A DNA stretch of 36,234 nucleotides, from IMG/VR virus record IMGVR_UViG_3300046002_004193, positions 1 to 36,234 of that record; one strand, given 5' to 3'. This document shows, one piece after another, positions 16,496-23,800 of this stretch. This DNA comes from a virus. The stretch's first letter is position 1. Every line of letters starts with the position of its first letter. A program made the translations under genes and the position numbers. Below the pieces are notes generated by a model, which had not been told where the DNA came from, did no database searches, and saw only the letters and a program-made list of their open reading frames with translations.

Positions 16496-18405
16496 AGGTA
16501 GTTGGGCGCCTGCGGCATGGCCTTGGCCTGCGCGCCCACGACAACGGCCTGCGTCTTGGCGTGGGTGAGCTCGATGTTGGCCGCCGCCGTGGCCTGCTTG
16601 GCCTGTGAGTCGGCCTGCGTGGCCGCGATGTCGCCCTGCACCTTGGCCTGGTCAAGTTGGGCCTTCTGGCCGCCCAACTGCTCGATCTGCTGCTGCGCGG
16701 CCTGCAGCTGCTGCTGCAACTGCGCCGCCTGCTGCTGGCCCTGCTGGATCTGCTGCTGGAGCTGGCCCAACTGCTCCTGCGAGCCCGGGAGCGCGTTCAG
16801 CACGTCCTCCAGGGTCTTGCCGTACTTGAACCCGCCGATAGCCGTGAGCAGCAGCTCCTTGGTCAGGTCGGCCGGCACCAGACCCTGCTGGGTCATCGGC
16901 AGCAGCGCCTGGAGGAACGGGGTCACTTCCTTGAGCATCGTCAGGCGCTGGGCCTGCTCGTCCTGGTCATCCATCGCCACGGTCGAGTCGGTTTCAACGT
17001 CGATCAACAGGGTGCGGCCGACGTCGGACTTGAGCGCCTGCAGCACTTCCGGCGCCGGCTGCATCCCGGTCGTGAGCATCCACGTCTCCGGGGTGAAATG
17101 CTCGGCCATGATCTCGGCCATGATGCGGAACACGCCGCGCAGGGCGTCATTCACCTGGCGCTTGCGCCGGGCGATGCGGACCTGGGCCCACTGGCCCTTC
17201 TGGTTCTGCGCCGATGCCGTTTCACTGGCCACCGTCACGCCGCGCACGATGTCGCTGATGCCGGTGATCTCGTAGACCTCGGCTTTGGCCTTCTCGCGCA
17301 GGTCGTACAGTTGCCCCAGCACCGCAGCCTTGTCGGCAAGCGGAAGGTGCGCCACTACGCGGTCGAAGCTGGCCGCGCCGCCCGTGCTGTTCAGGCGCTC
17401 GAGCAGATTGGCCACCGGGATCAGGGCGCCATCGTCCGCGCCAGCCAGGCCGGCGAGTTCACCCAACTGGGCGTCGTAGAACCCCGCCACCTTGAGTTGC
17501 TGGGTGATGTTGTGGATGCGCTGGGTTAGGCGGTTGATGTAGTCGCACTGCGCCTCATAGAAGGCGTAGTCCGGCTTGGGCGTCAGGTCGTCCGATCGGA
17601 CGTTGGACATCAGGGGCAGCGGGCAGGGGTAGAAGTCCTGCAGTTTCAGCGCGTCCCGGCGCACCTCCAGCGGCTCCTCGAAGTCCTCGCACACCACGTA
17701 CACCGTGCGCTTGGGCCGGTGGTAGACCGACACGACGCGGAAGGTGGTCGCGTACTTGTCCGCCTCGGTGCGCTCCTTCTTGCGGGTGCCCTCGCCGCTC
17801 GGCTCCTTGTCGAACTGCTCCTTGATCTCGCTGGCGGTCAGGTAGTCGTCGCAGGCGATCCAGTCCACGTCCTCCCAATCCTTGCCCGGCTCCCAATGGA
17901 AGCGCGACCAGGGCTTGTGCACCAGGCGGATGGTCTGCAGCGCGATCTCGGTCGGCTGGCCCTGCGCGTCCCGCTTGACCTTCGCGTCGTACTCCACCCA
18001 GGGCACGCCCAGGGCGGTGACAAGGAAATCATCGATCACCCGGTCGGTGGCGGTGCTGAAATCGGTTGTGTCGAGCGCGTAGCCGATGCCGCGCTCCACC
18101 AACGTCGCGGCCTGCTTGGCGATCTGCGCCTGCGGGCCCTCGAAGCTGTAGCGCGGGCGCACGTCGGGCTTGGGGTTGTGCTGGTAGAGGGCCGAGTGCA
18201 GCGTGTTGACGTTCGACCAGAAGATCGGGAACAGGTTACGCAGGCCGTCCTCGCGCTCGTCAAAGTACGCCTGCTCCGCCGCCTTGGCCGCACGGCGGAA
18301 CTTCTCGTGCGCCTTTTCCTCGCGGCCCAGCTTCTTGAACCAGTAGGCGACAAGTGCGCCCTTACGGCCATCCTTGCCGGCGCTGTCTTTGTCGTCGTCG
18401 CTCAT
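16492..18405 (-). CDS. Portal protein, P22-like
   Basis: A 637-residue portal subunit that forms the dodecameric DNA channel at one head vertex. The N-terminus is helical with AYFDEREDGLRNLFPIFWSNVNTLHSALYQ and PKPDVRPRYSF, typical of the P22-type portal family. The middle has beta segments (TFRVVSVYHRPKRTVYVVCEDFEE) and the EITGISDIVRGVTVASETASAQNQKGQ helix-loop that lines the tunnel in relatives. The last 110 residues are extremely Gln/Ala-rich (EQLGQLQQQIQQGQQQAAQL and onward), a coiled-coil that may form a barrel as in P22. Terminase lies directly upstream (4-bp gap). Confidence 0.92.
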   Translation of the reverse strand: MSDDDKDSAGKDGRKGALVAYWFKKLGREEKAHEKFRRAAKAAEQAYFDEREDGLRNLFPIFWSNVNTLHSALYQHNPKPDVRPRYSFEGPQAQIAKQAATLVERGIGYALDTTDFSTATDRVIDDFLVTALGVPWVEYDAKVKRDAQGQPTEIALQTIRLVHKPWSRFHWEPGKDWEDVDWIACDDYLTASEIKEQFDKEPSGEGTRKKERTEADKYATTFRVVSVYHRPKRTVYVVCEDFEEPLEVRRDALKLQDFYPCPLPLMSNVRSDDLTPKPDYAFYEAQCDYINRLTQRIHNITQQLKVAGFYDAQLGELAGLAGADDGALIPVANLLERLNSTGGAASFDRVVAHLPLADKAAVLGQLYDLREKAKAEVYEITGISDIVRGVTVASETASAQNQKGQWAQVRIARRKRQVNDALRGVFRIMAEIMAEHFTPETWMLTTGMQPAPEVLQALKSDVGRTLLIDVETDSTVAMDDQDEQAQRLTMLKEVTPFLQALLPMTQQGLVPADLTKELLLTAIGGFKYGKTLEDVLNALPGSQEQLGQLQQQIQQGQQQAAQLQQQLQAAQQQIEQLGGQKAQLDQAKVQGDIAATQADSQAKQATAAANIELTHAKTQAVVVGAQAKAMPQAPNYL

Positions 18406-18409
18406 CGGG

Positions 18410-19879
18410 TCACCATTGGCGCTGGCGCGGGGCCGGCATCAGGTCTTGGACTTTCATCGGGGCGGCGAAGGCGTCCGCCAGCGTGGGCTTGTCGGGCTGC
18501 GCGGGAACCGCGGCCCAGGTCTTGTTCATGTGGCGCCCGAACAGGCTGCAGGCGTCCACCTTGTCGTCATGCGTGCCGCCCGGGAACCGCAGCAGCTGGT
18601 CTTTCACTTCCTCGGCCCACTGGGTCTTGGGCCAGTAGATGCGCCCGTTGGCCATGAACGCTTGGAAGCTGCGGGCCATGGCGTCCTTGGCGCCCGAAGC
18701 GGGAAGCCAGTGCAGGACGGTGTACGTGCGCGCATCTCGCATCATTCGCTCGATCAGCGGCTCCAGGCTGCGCCGGATGGGGCCACCTTCACCGATGAAC
18801 CCGACCGGCTTCCATCGCCCGATCAGGCGGATCATCTCGGCCATCCAGCGTTCGGACGATGCCTGCCCACTCCACCAGTCCAGCGCGTACACGTTGTCCA
18901 GCGGATCCACGCCCCACACGGCGAGCTCGGTGTAGTCGCCACCGCCCTCGGTCACGGCGAAGTCGCCGGACATGTAGATGGTCAGGCGATCCGGCACGTC
19001 GGTGTAGTCGCGGAACCACTCGCGCTGGAAGTAGGTGCCCTCGTCCGCCGTGGGTCGCTGCTGGTACAGGCTCAACCACTCACGGGGGCCGACAATGGCC
19101 CGCTTACGCTGCAGCTGCGCCTCGTCCTCCCATTCAGGCCACAGGGCCTCACCGGGCTGGCGCATCAGCGGATCCATCAACTCAGCCAGGGCGGGAAGGC
19201 GAATCACCTCCCACTGGCCGCCGTCCTTCTTGTCCCCTTCGGCCTCCAGAATCCGGCCGGCCAGGTCGTCCTCATGCCAGCGGGTCTGCACCAGCACCAC
19301 CGCGGCGCCCGGCTTGAGGCGGGTGATCAGGTCGGCTCGATACCACTCCCACGTCTTGTTGCGGATGGTCTGGCTGTCCGCGTCCTCACGTGAGCGCACG
19401 GGATCGTCCAGCACCACCAGGTCAGCGCGGCGGCCCGTGATGGAACCACCGACGCCGGCCGCGAAGTAATCGCCGCCCCGATCGGTGGCCCAGCGCCCGG
19501 CCGCCTGGCTGTCGGCTGCGATGCCATAGCCCAGGGTCGGGCCATGCTCGAGAATTAGGTTGCGTACCCGCCGGCCCCAACGTTCCGCCAGTTCGCCCGT
19601 GTGGCTGGCCGCGATCACCGACTTGGTGGCGTCCTGCGCCAGCAGCCACGGCGGGAAGATGGCCGACACGTAGGTGGACTTGGCCGAGCCCGGCGGCATG
19701 AACACCGCAAGCCGGTCAATCTCGCCCCGACTCACCGCCTCCAGCCGGTCGATCAGCAGGGCGTGATGCCTTGCTGGCTCGAACCCGCACTGCCGGGACC
19801 ATTCCGTCAGCGACCGGCGAACCGACCGCCTGCGGAGTAGCTCAGTCGCGGCTGCTTGAGGCGATAGCGGCGAGCTCAT
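18410..19879 (-). CDS. terL: Terminase large subunit
   Basis: A 489-residue packaging motor. The ATPase domain has Walker A in VFMPPGSAKST (residues 59-69) and Walker B in ADLVVLDDP (152-160). The nuclease domain begins near residue 305 with YMSGDFAVTEGGGDYT, where the Asp pair is expected to bind metal, and ends with GGTHDDKVDACSLF, the last acidic site. The Ala in the Walker A (GSAKST) is a known phage variant. The start overlaps the small-subunit gene by 38 bp. Together with the small subunit and the P22-like portal this suggests headful-type packaging, which would fit a circularly permuted assembly, but the type is not proven. Confidence 0.93.
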   Translation of the reverse strand: MSSPLSPQAAATELLRRRSVRRSLTEWSRQCGFEPARHHALLIDRLEAVSRGEIDRLAVFMPPGSAKSTYVSAIFPPWLLAQDATKSVIAASHTGELAERWGRRVRNLILEHGPTLGYGIAADSQAAGRWATDRGGDYFAAGVGGSITGRRADLVVLDDPVRSREDADSQTIRNKTWEWYRADLITRLKPGAAVVLVQTRWHEDDLAGRILEAEGDKKDGGQWEVIRLPALAELMDPLMRQPGEALWPEWEDEAQLQRKRAIVGPREWLSLYQQRPTADEGTYFQREWFRDYTDVPDRLTIYMSGDFAVTEGGGDYTELAVWGVDPLDNVYALDWWSGQASSERWMAEMIRLIGRWKPVGFIGEGGPIRRSLEPLIERMMRDARTYTVLHWLPASGAKDAMARSFQAFMANGRIYWPKTQWAEEVKDQLLRFPGGTHDDKVDACSLFGRHMNKTWAAVPAQPDKPTLADAFAAPMKVQDLMPAPRQRQW

Positions 19880-20288
19880 CGTCCCCCAGTTCTTCGGATG
19901 CCCGCTTGATGGTCAGCTCGGACGTGGTCTTGTCGCCCCACTTCTTGGGGTTCCACTTGGCCAGCAGCTTGAGGCGGGTTTCGATCCGCAGCTTGGACCG
20001 CTGGATGTGTTCGGTGTCCGGGCGGTCGTTGCCGTCCGTGCCTTTCGTGTAGTCGGCGCTGTCGTCGTCCGCGATCCCCAGGCACTGGGCCAGCAGGACC
20101 TCCTCACCAACATCACGTGCGCGTGCGATGCGTGCGGAAACGTCGGCCTGTGCATCGGACCAGTCGTACACCGTCCGCAGGCCGGGCATCCCCTCATCCC
20201 GACAGATGGCCGCCAGGGGCTCGCCCGCACTCAGTCGCTCGCAGATGGCTTCCACCACCTCCGGGCTGTAGGTGCTAGGCCGGCCCAT
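19842..20288 (-). CDS. terS: Terminase small subunit
   Basis: A 148-residue protein. The start ATG (complement of 20286-20288) is one base after the upstream stop; the longer frame to 20402 is shadow. It opens with MGRPSTYSPEVVEAICERLSAGEPLAAICRDEGMPGLRTVYDW, a helix-turn-helix of the type used by phage small terminases to bind the pac or cos site. The sequence RIARARDVGEEVLLAQCLGIADD and then IQRSKLRIETRLKLLAKWNPKKWGDK also follow the known small-subunit pattern, with the WNPKKWG box near the C-terminus. It is followed by terL with a 38-bp overlap. Confidence 0.9.
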   Translation of the reverse strand: MGRPSTYSPEVVEAICERLSAGEPLAAICRDEGMPGLRTVYDWSDAQADVSARIARARDVGEEVLLAQCLGIADDDSADYTKGTDGNDRPDTEHIQRSKLRIETRLKLLAKWNPKKWGDKTTSELTIKRASEELGDDELAAIASSSRD

Positions 20289-20289
20289 G

Positions 20290-20484
20290 TCAGGCACCGT
20301 CCGCGTGGTTGACCCACCAGCCGATGATGCCTTCGCGGTTGATGGCGCCAGCGATGGCGGGGCCGAAGGGCACGGTCTGGCGCTCCATGCGCTCCAGATC
20401 AAGCTTGCGGTACGCCCGATACGCGTCCGCCTTCATGCCCTGCATCAACGCAGTGATGCGCGCCTTGCGCTCGATGGCGTCCAT
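20290..20484 (-). CDS. Small phage protein beside terminase, unknown (64 aa)
   Basis: A 64-residue protein, MDAIERKARITALMQGMKAD and then charged helix (AYRAYRKLDLERMERQ) and a C-terminal GAINREGIIGWWVNHADGA. It is packed between two genes with gaps of 1 bp on each side, and its composition is that of a real protein. I do not recognise a family. It may assist packaging, judged only by location. Confidence 0.65.
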   Translation of the reverse strand: MDAIERKARITALMQGMKADAYRAYRKLDLERMERQTVPFGPAIAGAINREGIIGWWVNHADGA

Positions 20485-20485
20485 A

Positions 20486-20782
20486 TCAGTCCTGCCACAC
20501 GCCCACGGGGGTGGTCACGCCCACGGCCGTCAGGTCCGGGCGCACCACGTAGAAGGTGCCGATGCCCCGCAGGATGGTCGTGGGCTTGGTGCCGTCGAGC
20601 TGGTCCACCACGGTTTCGGCGTTGGTGCCGTCGTCCTTGACGATCAGCAGCTGCGCCAGGGCCGGGATGCTGGTCGGCACGCTGCCCGTCACGAATAGGG
20701 AAAGGGTGGCTTCGGCGTCCGCGGCGAGGGTGATGGCGCTGCTGGTGCCTGCGGCGGTGCCGGCTGCGAGGATTTGGGCCAT
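20486..20782 (-). CDS. Small beta-rich phage protein, unknown (98 aa)
   Basis: A 98-residue protein with an AAGGAA site upstream of its ATG. Alternating polar and hydrophobic residues (ITLAADAEATLSLFVTG, LAQLLIVKDDGTNAETVVDQ, TTILRGIGTFYVVRPD) suggest an all-beta fold like small head or tail decoration proteins. The 5' end overlaps the 61-residue gene by 94 bp in another frame. Function is unknown. It precedes the terminase genes, so a virion or packaging role is possible. Confidence 0.7.
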   Translation of the reverse strand: MAQILAAGTAAGTSSAITLAADAEATLSLFVTGSVPTSIPALAQLLIVKDDGTNAETVVDQLDGTKPTTILRGIGTFYVVRPDLTAVGVTTPVGVWQD

Positions 20783-20874
20783 GATTCTGGTTCCTTGCGG
20801 AAAATGGCGTCCCAGTTGGACGCGAAGGTGTCGGGGGTGACGCTGTACGGGCGGGGTGCGGAGCCCTTGCTCAT
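20689..20874 (-). CDS. Small conserved phage protein, MSKGS-type (61 aa)
   Basis: A 61-residue protein. The N-terminal 30 residues, MSKGSAPRPYSVTPDTFASNWDAIFRK, match a short protein found in many phages near terminase or late regulators (MSKGSxPRPxSVxxxxFxxNWDxIF, from memory). The Pro/Ser-rich remainder overlaps the next gene by 94 bp and may be non-essential. Its ATG overlaps the stop of the 33-residue membrane peptide as ATGA, supporting the start. Function unknown. Confidence 0.7.
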   Translation of the reverse strand: MSKGSAPRPYSVTPDTFASNWDAIFRKEPESWPKSSQPAPPQAPAAPSPSPRTPKPPFPYS

Positions 20875-20972
20875 GGGAGGAACGTCCTATCTATCAGCCG
20901 CCAGAGGGCAATCGCCGCGATGGATAAGACCGCCGACATCACCAGCCAGGAGGCCAGGACGGCGAGGATCAC
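20871..20972 (-). CDS. 33-residue membrane peptide
   Basis: The frame starts at a GTG (complement of 20970-20972) that overlaps the upstream stop as GTGA, and its stop overlaps the next start as ATGA. The product is one hydrophobic helix (ILAVLASWLVMSAVLSIAAIALW) followed by RLIDRTFLP. Coupling on both sides and a clean transmembrane pattern are good evidence for a real small gene. Its position two genes after the holin gene suggests a lysis accessory such as an antiholin or pinholin partner, but that is inference. Confidence 0.6.
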   Translation of the reverse strand: MILAVLASWLVMSAVLSIAAIALWRLIDRTFLP

Positions 20973-21202
20973 CGGCACACCTTTGCCGCTTCCTGCTGTT
21001 GCAGCACGCGCTCGATCTGGTTGAAGGTCAGCCGGCACCCGACCATCTGGCCGGTGCATATCTCGGTGGCCCGGAGGCTTACCGCGGCGGCGTGCTTGAC
21101 GCCCTCGCAACCCTTGGCCGGCACCCGGTAGACGAAGGCACCAATGGCGAAGCCTGCCAGCGCGAACGCGGACAGGACTAGCCATTGCGCCCTTTTGGTC
21201 AT
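20969..21202 (-). CDS. Small membrane-anchored protein next to holin (77 aa)
   Basis: A 77-residue protein with an ATGA overlap with the holin stop. It has an N-terminal hydrophobic helix (residues 7-24, WLVLSAFALAGFAIGAFVY) and a periplasmic-like tail with four cysteines and a helical end (LTFNQIERVLQQQEAAKVC). The layout (N-in anchor and soluble tail) resembles an i-spanin, but a full Rz/Rz1 pair is coded elsewhere. It may be a lysis accessory. No family recognised. Confidence 0.65.
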   Translation of the reverse strand: MTKRAQWLVLSAFALAGFAIGAFVYRVPAKGCEGVKHAAAVSLRATEICTGQMVGCRLTFNQIERVLQQQEAAKVCR

Positions 21203-21453
21203 GGCTCCAGCCGTCCCGCCCGCATGTGCGCGATACGCTCGGCCGACTCGACGGACTCGCGCCGGTCGCGCCGGTGGTTGTAATAGGACTGTAGCGCCAA
21301 GCCGGCCAGCGCAATCAGGACACCCAGCAGGGCTGCCAGTTCATTGGCCGACAGGCCGAACACGAACGCACTGGCCCCGCCGCCGTAGGTGGCTGTCTTG
21401 CCGACAAGGACGCCCATCGCGTCCACGGCGTCGGCGCTGGAGTGGTTGGACAT
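21199..21453 (-). CDS. Holin, HP1-family-like
   Basis: An 84-residue protein with a GGAG site 7 bases before its ATG. It has the polar N-terminus MSNHSSADAVDAMGVLVGKTATYGGGASAFVFGLSANELAALLG, a strong hydrophobic helix (residues about 38-57) ending in LALQSYYNHRRDRRESVESAERI, a charged tail. The sequence GKTATYGG-x-x-x-FVFGLSANE is close to HP1-type holins in my memory of the family. It is the first protein gene of the late operon, about 21 kb (through the contig ends) from the lysozyme, so the lysis functions are split to the two ends of the operon. Confidence 0.8.
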   Translation of the reverse strand: MSNHSSADAVDAMGVLVGKTATYGGGASAFVFGLSANELAALLGVLIALAGLALQSYYNHRRDRRESVESAERIAHMRAGRLEP

Positions 21454-21546
21454 CGGGGCTCCAAAGTGAACCGGCCCCTAGTCACGCGCACGCGGCGGCT
21501 ACCGGGTAAGGGACTGGCCTTTCCGGGTGATGTCGGGCTGGAGGGG

Positions 21547-21622
21547 TGGCGACCAGGGCAGGGATCGAACCTGCGACGGGCGGCTTAACAGGCCGCTGCT
21601 CTACCGGCTGAGCTACCCGATC
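21547..21622 (-). tRNA. tRNA-Asn (anticodon GTT)
   Basis: On the minus strand the sequence folds as a full tRNA: acceptor GATCGGG with CCTGGTC (two G-U pairs), D-arm GCTC/GAGC, anticodon stem GCGGC/GCCGC with loop CTGTTAA (anticodon GTT at positions 34-36), T-arm GCAGG TTCGATC CCTGC, discriminator G and an encoded CCA. It reads AAC and AAU. It lies between a terminator and the holin gene, so it may be transcribed as the leader of the late operon. Confidence 0.93.
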
Positions 21623-21631
21623 ACGCATACG

Positions 21632-21662
21632 AAAACGCCCCGGACCGTGAGGGCCGAGGCGC
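21632..21662 (-). terminator. Intrinsic terminator before the tRNA and late operon
   Basis: On the minus strand a GC-rich stem (CGCCTCGGCC with GGTCCGGGGCG, 10 bp with one mismatch and one G-U, loop CTCAC) is followed by TTTTCG. It comes after the stop of the 165-residue protein (21736) and before the tRNA 5' end (21622). A terminator here would need antitermination or a separate promoter for late genes to be expressed. Confidence 0.65.
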
Positions 21663-21735
21663 TGAAAAGGTTGGCGATGGGAAACTTCCGCCACTGTGGC
21701 GAATGGTGGGGGTATTTCTGTCCCGGTGTCAAGCC

Positions 21736-22233
21736 CTATGCGACCTCCTTTTCCCAAAATGCGCGCTTGAACTCGTCCAGGCCATCGCTCAACTGGCCGG
21801 ACAGCCACGCCTCGGCGGTCGCCATCTGGGCCTGGAGCCGTTCTCGCCGGCAGCACAGCAGGAAGGCGTACTCCGCGAGCATGGTGGTGCTGTACCGCTG
21901 CCCGGCCAGTGACCGAATGGCCAAGGCGCTGGCGAACCGGCGCACCGCGACGTCGTGCTGGTTGGCGTCCTTGCCGTGGGTGGTTTCGTGCCAGGCGGCA
22001 TAGGCTCGCGCCATGCCCTGCTCGTGGGTTAGGGTCGAGGCGTAGAAAGTCTCCATGCACCAGACCGGCACCACGCCGCACTTGGACTGCGTGAGCCCCA
22101 GGGCGCGCACGATGGCTTCCTTGGGCATCACCGTGGACCGGCCGCCGCCGAACTCATCCCGGAAGCTGCTGGACCCGAACAGGGCCGCGATGGCCTCGGC
22201 CCGGGGCTTTTCCTTGTTCGCCTTGTCGCTCAT
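21736..22233 (-). CDS. Conserved phage protein at the Q-like position (165 aa)
   Basis: A 165-residue protein with an ATG start overlapping the upstream stop as ATGA. After a charged N-terminus (MSDKANKEKPRAEAIAALFGSSSF) it is helical, with WCMETFYASTLTHEQGMARAYAAWHETTHGKD and a Cys-Cys pair in FLLCCRRERLQAQM. It is the last gene before the terminator, tRNA and late operon, exactly where late antiterminators (Q or gp23-like) are coded in lambdoid phages. I see no known Q signature, so the role is inferred by position only. Confidence 0.65.
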   Translation of the reverse strand: MSDKANKEKPRAEAIAALFGSSSFRDEFGGGRSTVMPKEAIVRALGLTQSKCGVVPVWCMETFYASTLTHEQGMARAYAAWHETTHGKDANQHDVAVRRFASALAIRSLAGQRYSTTMLAEYAFLLCCRRERLQAQMATAEAWLSGQLSDGLDEFKRAFWEKEVA

Positions 22234-22472
22234 GCCATGTCCTTGAGTTGGTCGGGGTCGAGGGTGAATGCCGGGGCCTTGCCGTCTGTGGTGCAGGCCG
22301 GCCATGTGCGCTTGGGCGTCTGGCAGACCGATCGGCCCCACGCCATCACGGTCTTGTCGCGCAGTTGGCAGGCCCAGCACCCGCCGCGCTCGTTCAGGAT
22401 GCGAAGGATTCGGCGGCGCTGCGCCAGCTCGGCGCAGTTTTCAGGGCGGGACAGGTCGCCCAGTAGGGTCAT
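22230..22472 (-). CDS. Cysteine-rich small phage protein (80 aa)
   Basis: An 80-residue protein with an ATGA overlap on both sides. It is basic and helical at first (LAQRRRILRILNERGG), then has CWAC and two later cysteines (VCQTPKRTWPAC), a possible zinc-binding set. It ends with TLDPDQLKDMA. A long frame upstream (to 22775) is shadow. Unknown function; its place between RusA-side genes and the putative late regulator suggests a middle-gene role. Confidence 0.7.
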   Translation of the reverse strand: MTLLGDLSRPENCAELAQRRRILRILNERGGCWACQLRDKTVMAWGRSVCQTPKRTWPACTTDGKAPAFTLDPDQLKDMA

Positions 22473-22960
22473 GCCTTGGGGTCCACCCGATGCCATGTGG
22501 CATGTCGGCCTGAAACGCCCTTGCTGAACACCTTCCCCGCCGTCCGCAGGCGGTCCAGCAGCATTCGGGCGGCCATCGGATTCTTCCCGATCCGCTCCGC
22601 CAGCACCGGGGCCGTGTCGCCGTCGCGCAGGGCTTCCAAGGCGGCGTCCATCACCGGGGTCTTGGCGGGCCGTGGAGCGCGGGGCTGGCGCTTGGGCTTG
22701 ACGGGCGGGCGCTCGGACCCACGCGGGGCCGGGATGGACGCCTTGGCCAGCTTGCGGGCCTCGCGCTCGGCACACTCGGCCTGAATCGACGCCTTCGTGC
22801 TGACGGGGCGGTTGGCCCGTTGCTTGGCCGTCCAGCCCATCTCAGCCATCGCGCCGCGGGGGATTTCCTCCACCTGCCCGCCGCGGGCGATGAACGCCTC
22901 GAAATCCTCGGCAATGCGCTGGGACGCGATGGACAGGCTGGGGTCGTTGGTCAGTTGCAT
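22469..22960 (-). CDS. Phage protein with C-terminal helix-turn-helix-like region (163 aa)
   Basis: A 163-residue protein starting at 22960 with GAGG six bases upstream. N-terminal 60 residues are acidic and helical (SIASQRIAEDFEAFIARGGQVEEIPRGAM). The middle is a Lys/Pro/Arg-rich linker (RGSERPPVKPKRQPRAPRP). The last 60 residues look like a winged or simple HTH (MDAALEALRDGDTAPVLAERIGKNPMAARMLLDRLRTAGKVFSKG). This suggests DNA binding. It overlaps the RusA gene by 10 bp. No family is recognised. Confidence 0.7.
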   Translation of the reverse strand: MQLTNDPSLSIASQRIAEDFEAFIARGGQVEEIPRGAMAEMGWTAKQRANRPVSTKASIQAECAEREARKLAKASIPAPRGSERPPVKPKRQPRAPRPAKTPVMDAALEALRDGDTAPVLAERIGKNPMAARMLLDRLRTAGKVFSKGVSGRHATWHRVDPKA

Positions 22961-23292
22961 GATTTGTCCTCGATGCGGATTTGGACGCCGTACTCGCCGC
23001 GCTTGGCCTTGGCTTGGCCATAACGCCACTCGATCCGGGGGTCGTTGTCGGGGACGCCCAGGGCGTCGGCTATTCCGTCGCGGCAGGCTTTTCCGGCCGA
23101 CCGCAAGTTGTCGTCGTCAAGGGTTCCGGGGCTGTAGCGGGTGATGGTCACGATGCACGGCAGCGGGTGGGGCTTGACCAGCACGCGGGCCGTCTGCCGG
23201 TGCAACTTCACGCGGTTGGCCTTCTTCGCCCAGTGGTCGCGGCTGTTGGCCTCGCTGATGGTCTTGATGGGGAGCATCACGACGACCGTCAT
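22951..23292 (-). CDS. rusA: RusA-like Holliday junction resolvase
   Basis: A 113-residue endonuclease of the RusA family that cuts four-way DNA junctions. The short N-terminus (MLPIKTISEANSRDHWAKKANRVKLHRQ) is typical. The catalytic acidic cluster is in GTLDDDNLRSAGKACRDGIADALGVPDNDPRIEW, with Asp59-Asp61 and Asp82-Asp84 as candidates for the known D-D-D metal site. Length is close to the 120 residues of E. coli RusA. It is translationally coupled with the Ref-like gene, so the two probably act in recombination or in resolving replication intermediates before packaging. Confidence 0.9.
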   Translation of the reverse strand: MTVVVMLPIKTISEANSRDHWAKKANRVKLHRQTARVLVKPHPLPCIVTITRYSPGTLDDDNLRSAGKACRDGIADALGVPDNDPRIEWRYGQAKAKRGEYGVQIRIEDKSCN

Positions 23293-23648
23293 GTGACCCG
23301 CCCCAGCAGCTTGGTCACCACCGCGTGCAGCTGCGGCTCGGTGCCGTAGGTTTCGCGGAACTTGCGGGCGTGCTGGGCCAGGCCGGGGCCGTAGATGGCG
23401 GCGTCGAGGTCCAGGCGCTGCAGCGCAGCCCAGCCCGAGGGCGGCGCCACCTCGGTCCAACTGCTGCGGTGGTGCCAGCCGCACAGCGGCAACTCCTTGT
23501 CGCCGCCCAGGCGCTTCTGGCCAGCCAGGCCGCCCGTGGTCATGTGATGGATTTCGGTGCGCAGGCCGGTGGTCTTGAAGCCCAGCGCGGCGGCCATGGC
23601 GCAGCACAGGCACCCGAGGGCGCGGACGGTTTCGCGGTCGTGGGTCAT
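23289..23648 (-). CDS. Ref-like RecA-dependent HNH nuclease
   Basis: A 119-residue protein with the metal-binding layout of the P1 Ref family: CLCC near residues 13-16, IHHMTTGG near 33-40, and LPLCGWHHRSSW near 53-64, then a YGTEPQL element near the C-terminus. P1 Ref needs RecA filaments to cut DNA in D-loops. The gene overlaps RusA by 4 bp. This pairing fits a recombination module. A longer P1 Ref N-terminus for DNA binding is missing, as in most phage members. Confidence 0.85.
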   Translation of the reverse strand: MTHDRETVRALGCLCCAMAAALGFKTTGLRTEIHHMTTGGLAGQKRLGGDKELPLCGWHHRSSWTEVAPPSGWAALQRLDLDAAIYGPGLAQHARKFRETYGTEPQLHAVVTKLLGRVT

Positions 23649-23800
23649 GCGGGACGCGCCTTCTTGCCGAACGCCTTGCGGCCCATCCGCCGAATCACCT
23701 GCTCATGCACGCGGCGGAAGCGGACGATGCGGGACTGGGGCGAGTGGCTGACGACGGTCACCCAGTACGGGGAGAGGTAGGCCACGGCGCCGGGGGTCAT
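23645..23800 (-). CDS. Small basic protein, short paralogue of the 121-aa protein (51 aa)
   Basis: A 51-residue protein, MTPGAVAYLSPYWVTVVSHS, then basic residues (IVRFRRVHEQVIRRMGRKAFGKKARPA). The start overlaps the stop of the PAPS-reductase-like gene as ATGA and the stop overlaps the Ref start. Most of it is identical to the C-terminal 45 residues of the 121-residue protein coded at 24732-25097, due to an 89-bp direct repeat. Function unknown; the basic composition may point to nucleic-acid binding. Confidence 0.75.
   Translation of the reverse strand: MTPGAVAYLSPYWVTVVSHSPQSRIVRFRRVHEQVIRRMGRKAFGKKARPA
23682..23770 (-). repeat. 89-bp exact direct repeat, copy 1
   Basis: These 89 bases are identical to 24769-24857, and coding in the same frame of the two paralogous genes. 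Similarity drops at once at the left edge and becomes partial at the right edge. The spacing between copies is 1087 bp, and one full gene, the PAPS-reductase-like one, lies between. Confidence 0.95.

Noticed and set aside
21727-21732. TTGACA on the minus strand as a late promoter
   Set aside because: No acceptable -10 box at 15-19 bases spacing; kept only as a note in the late-regulator finding.
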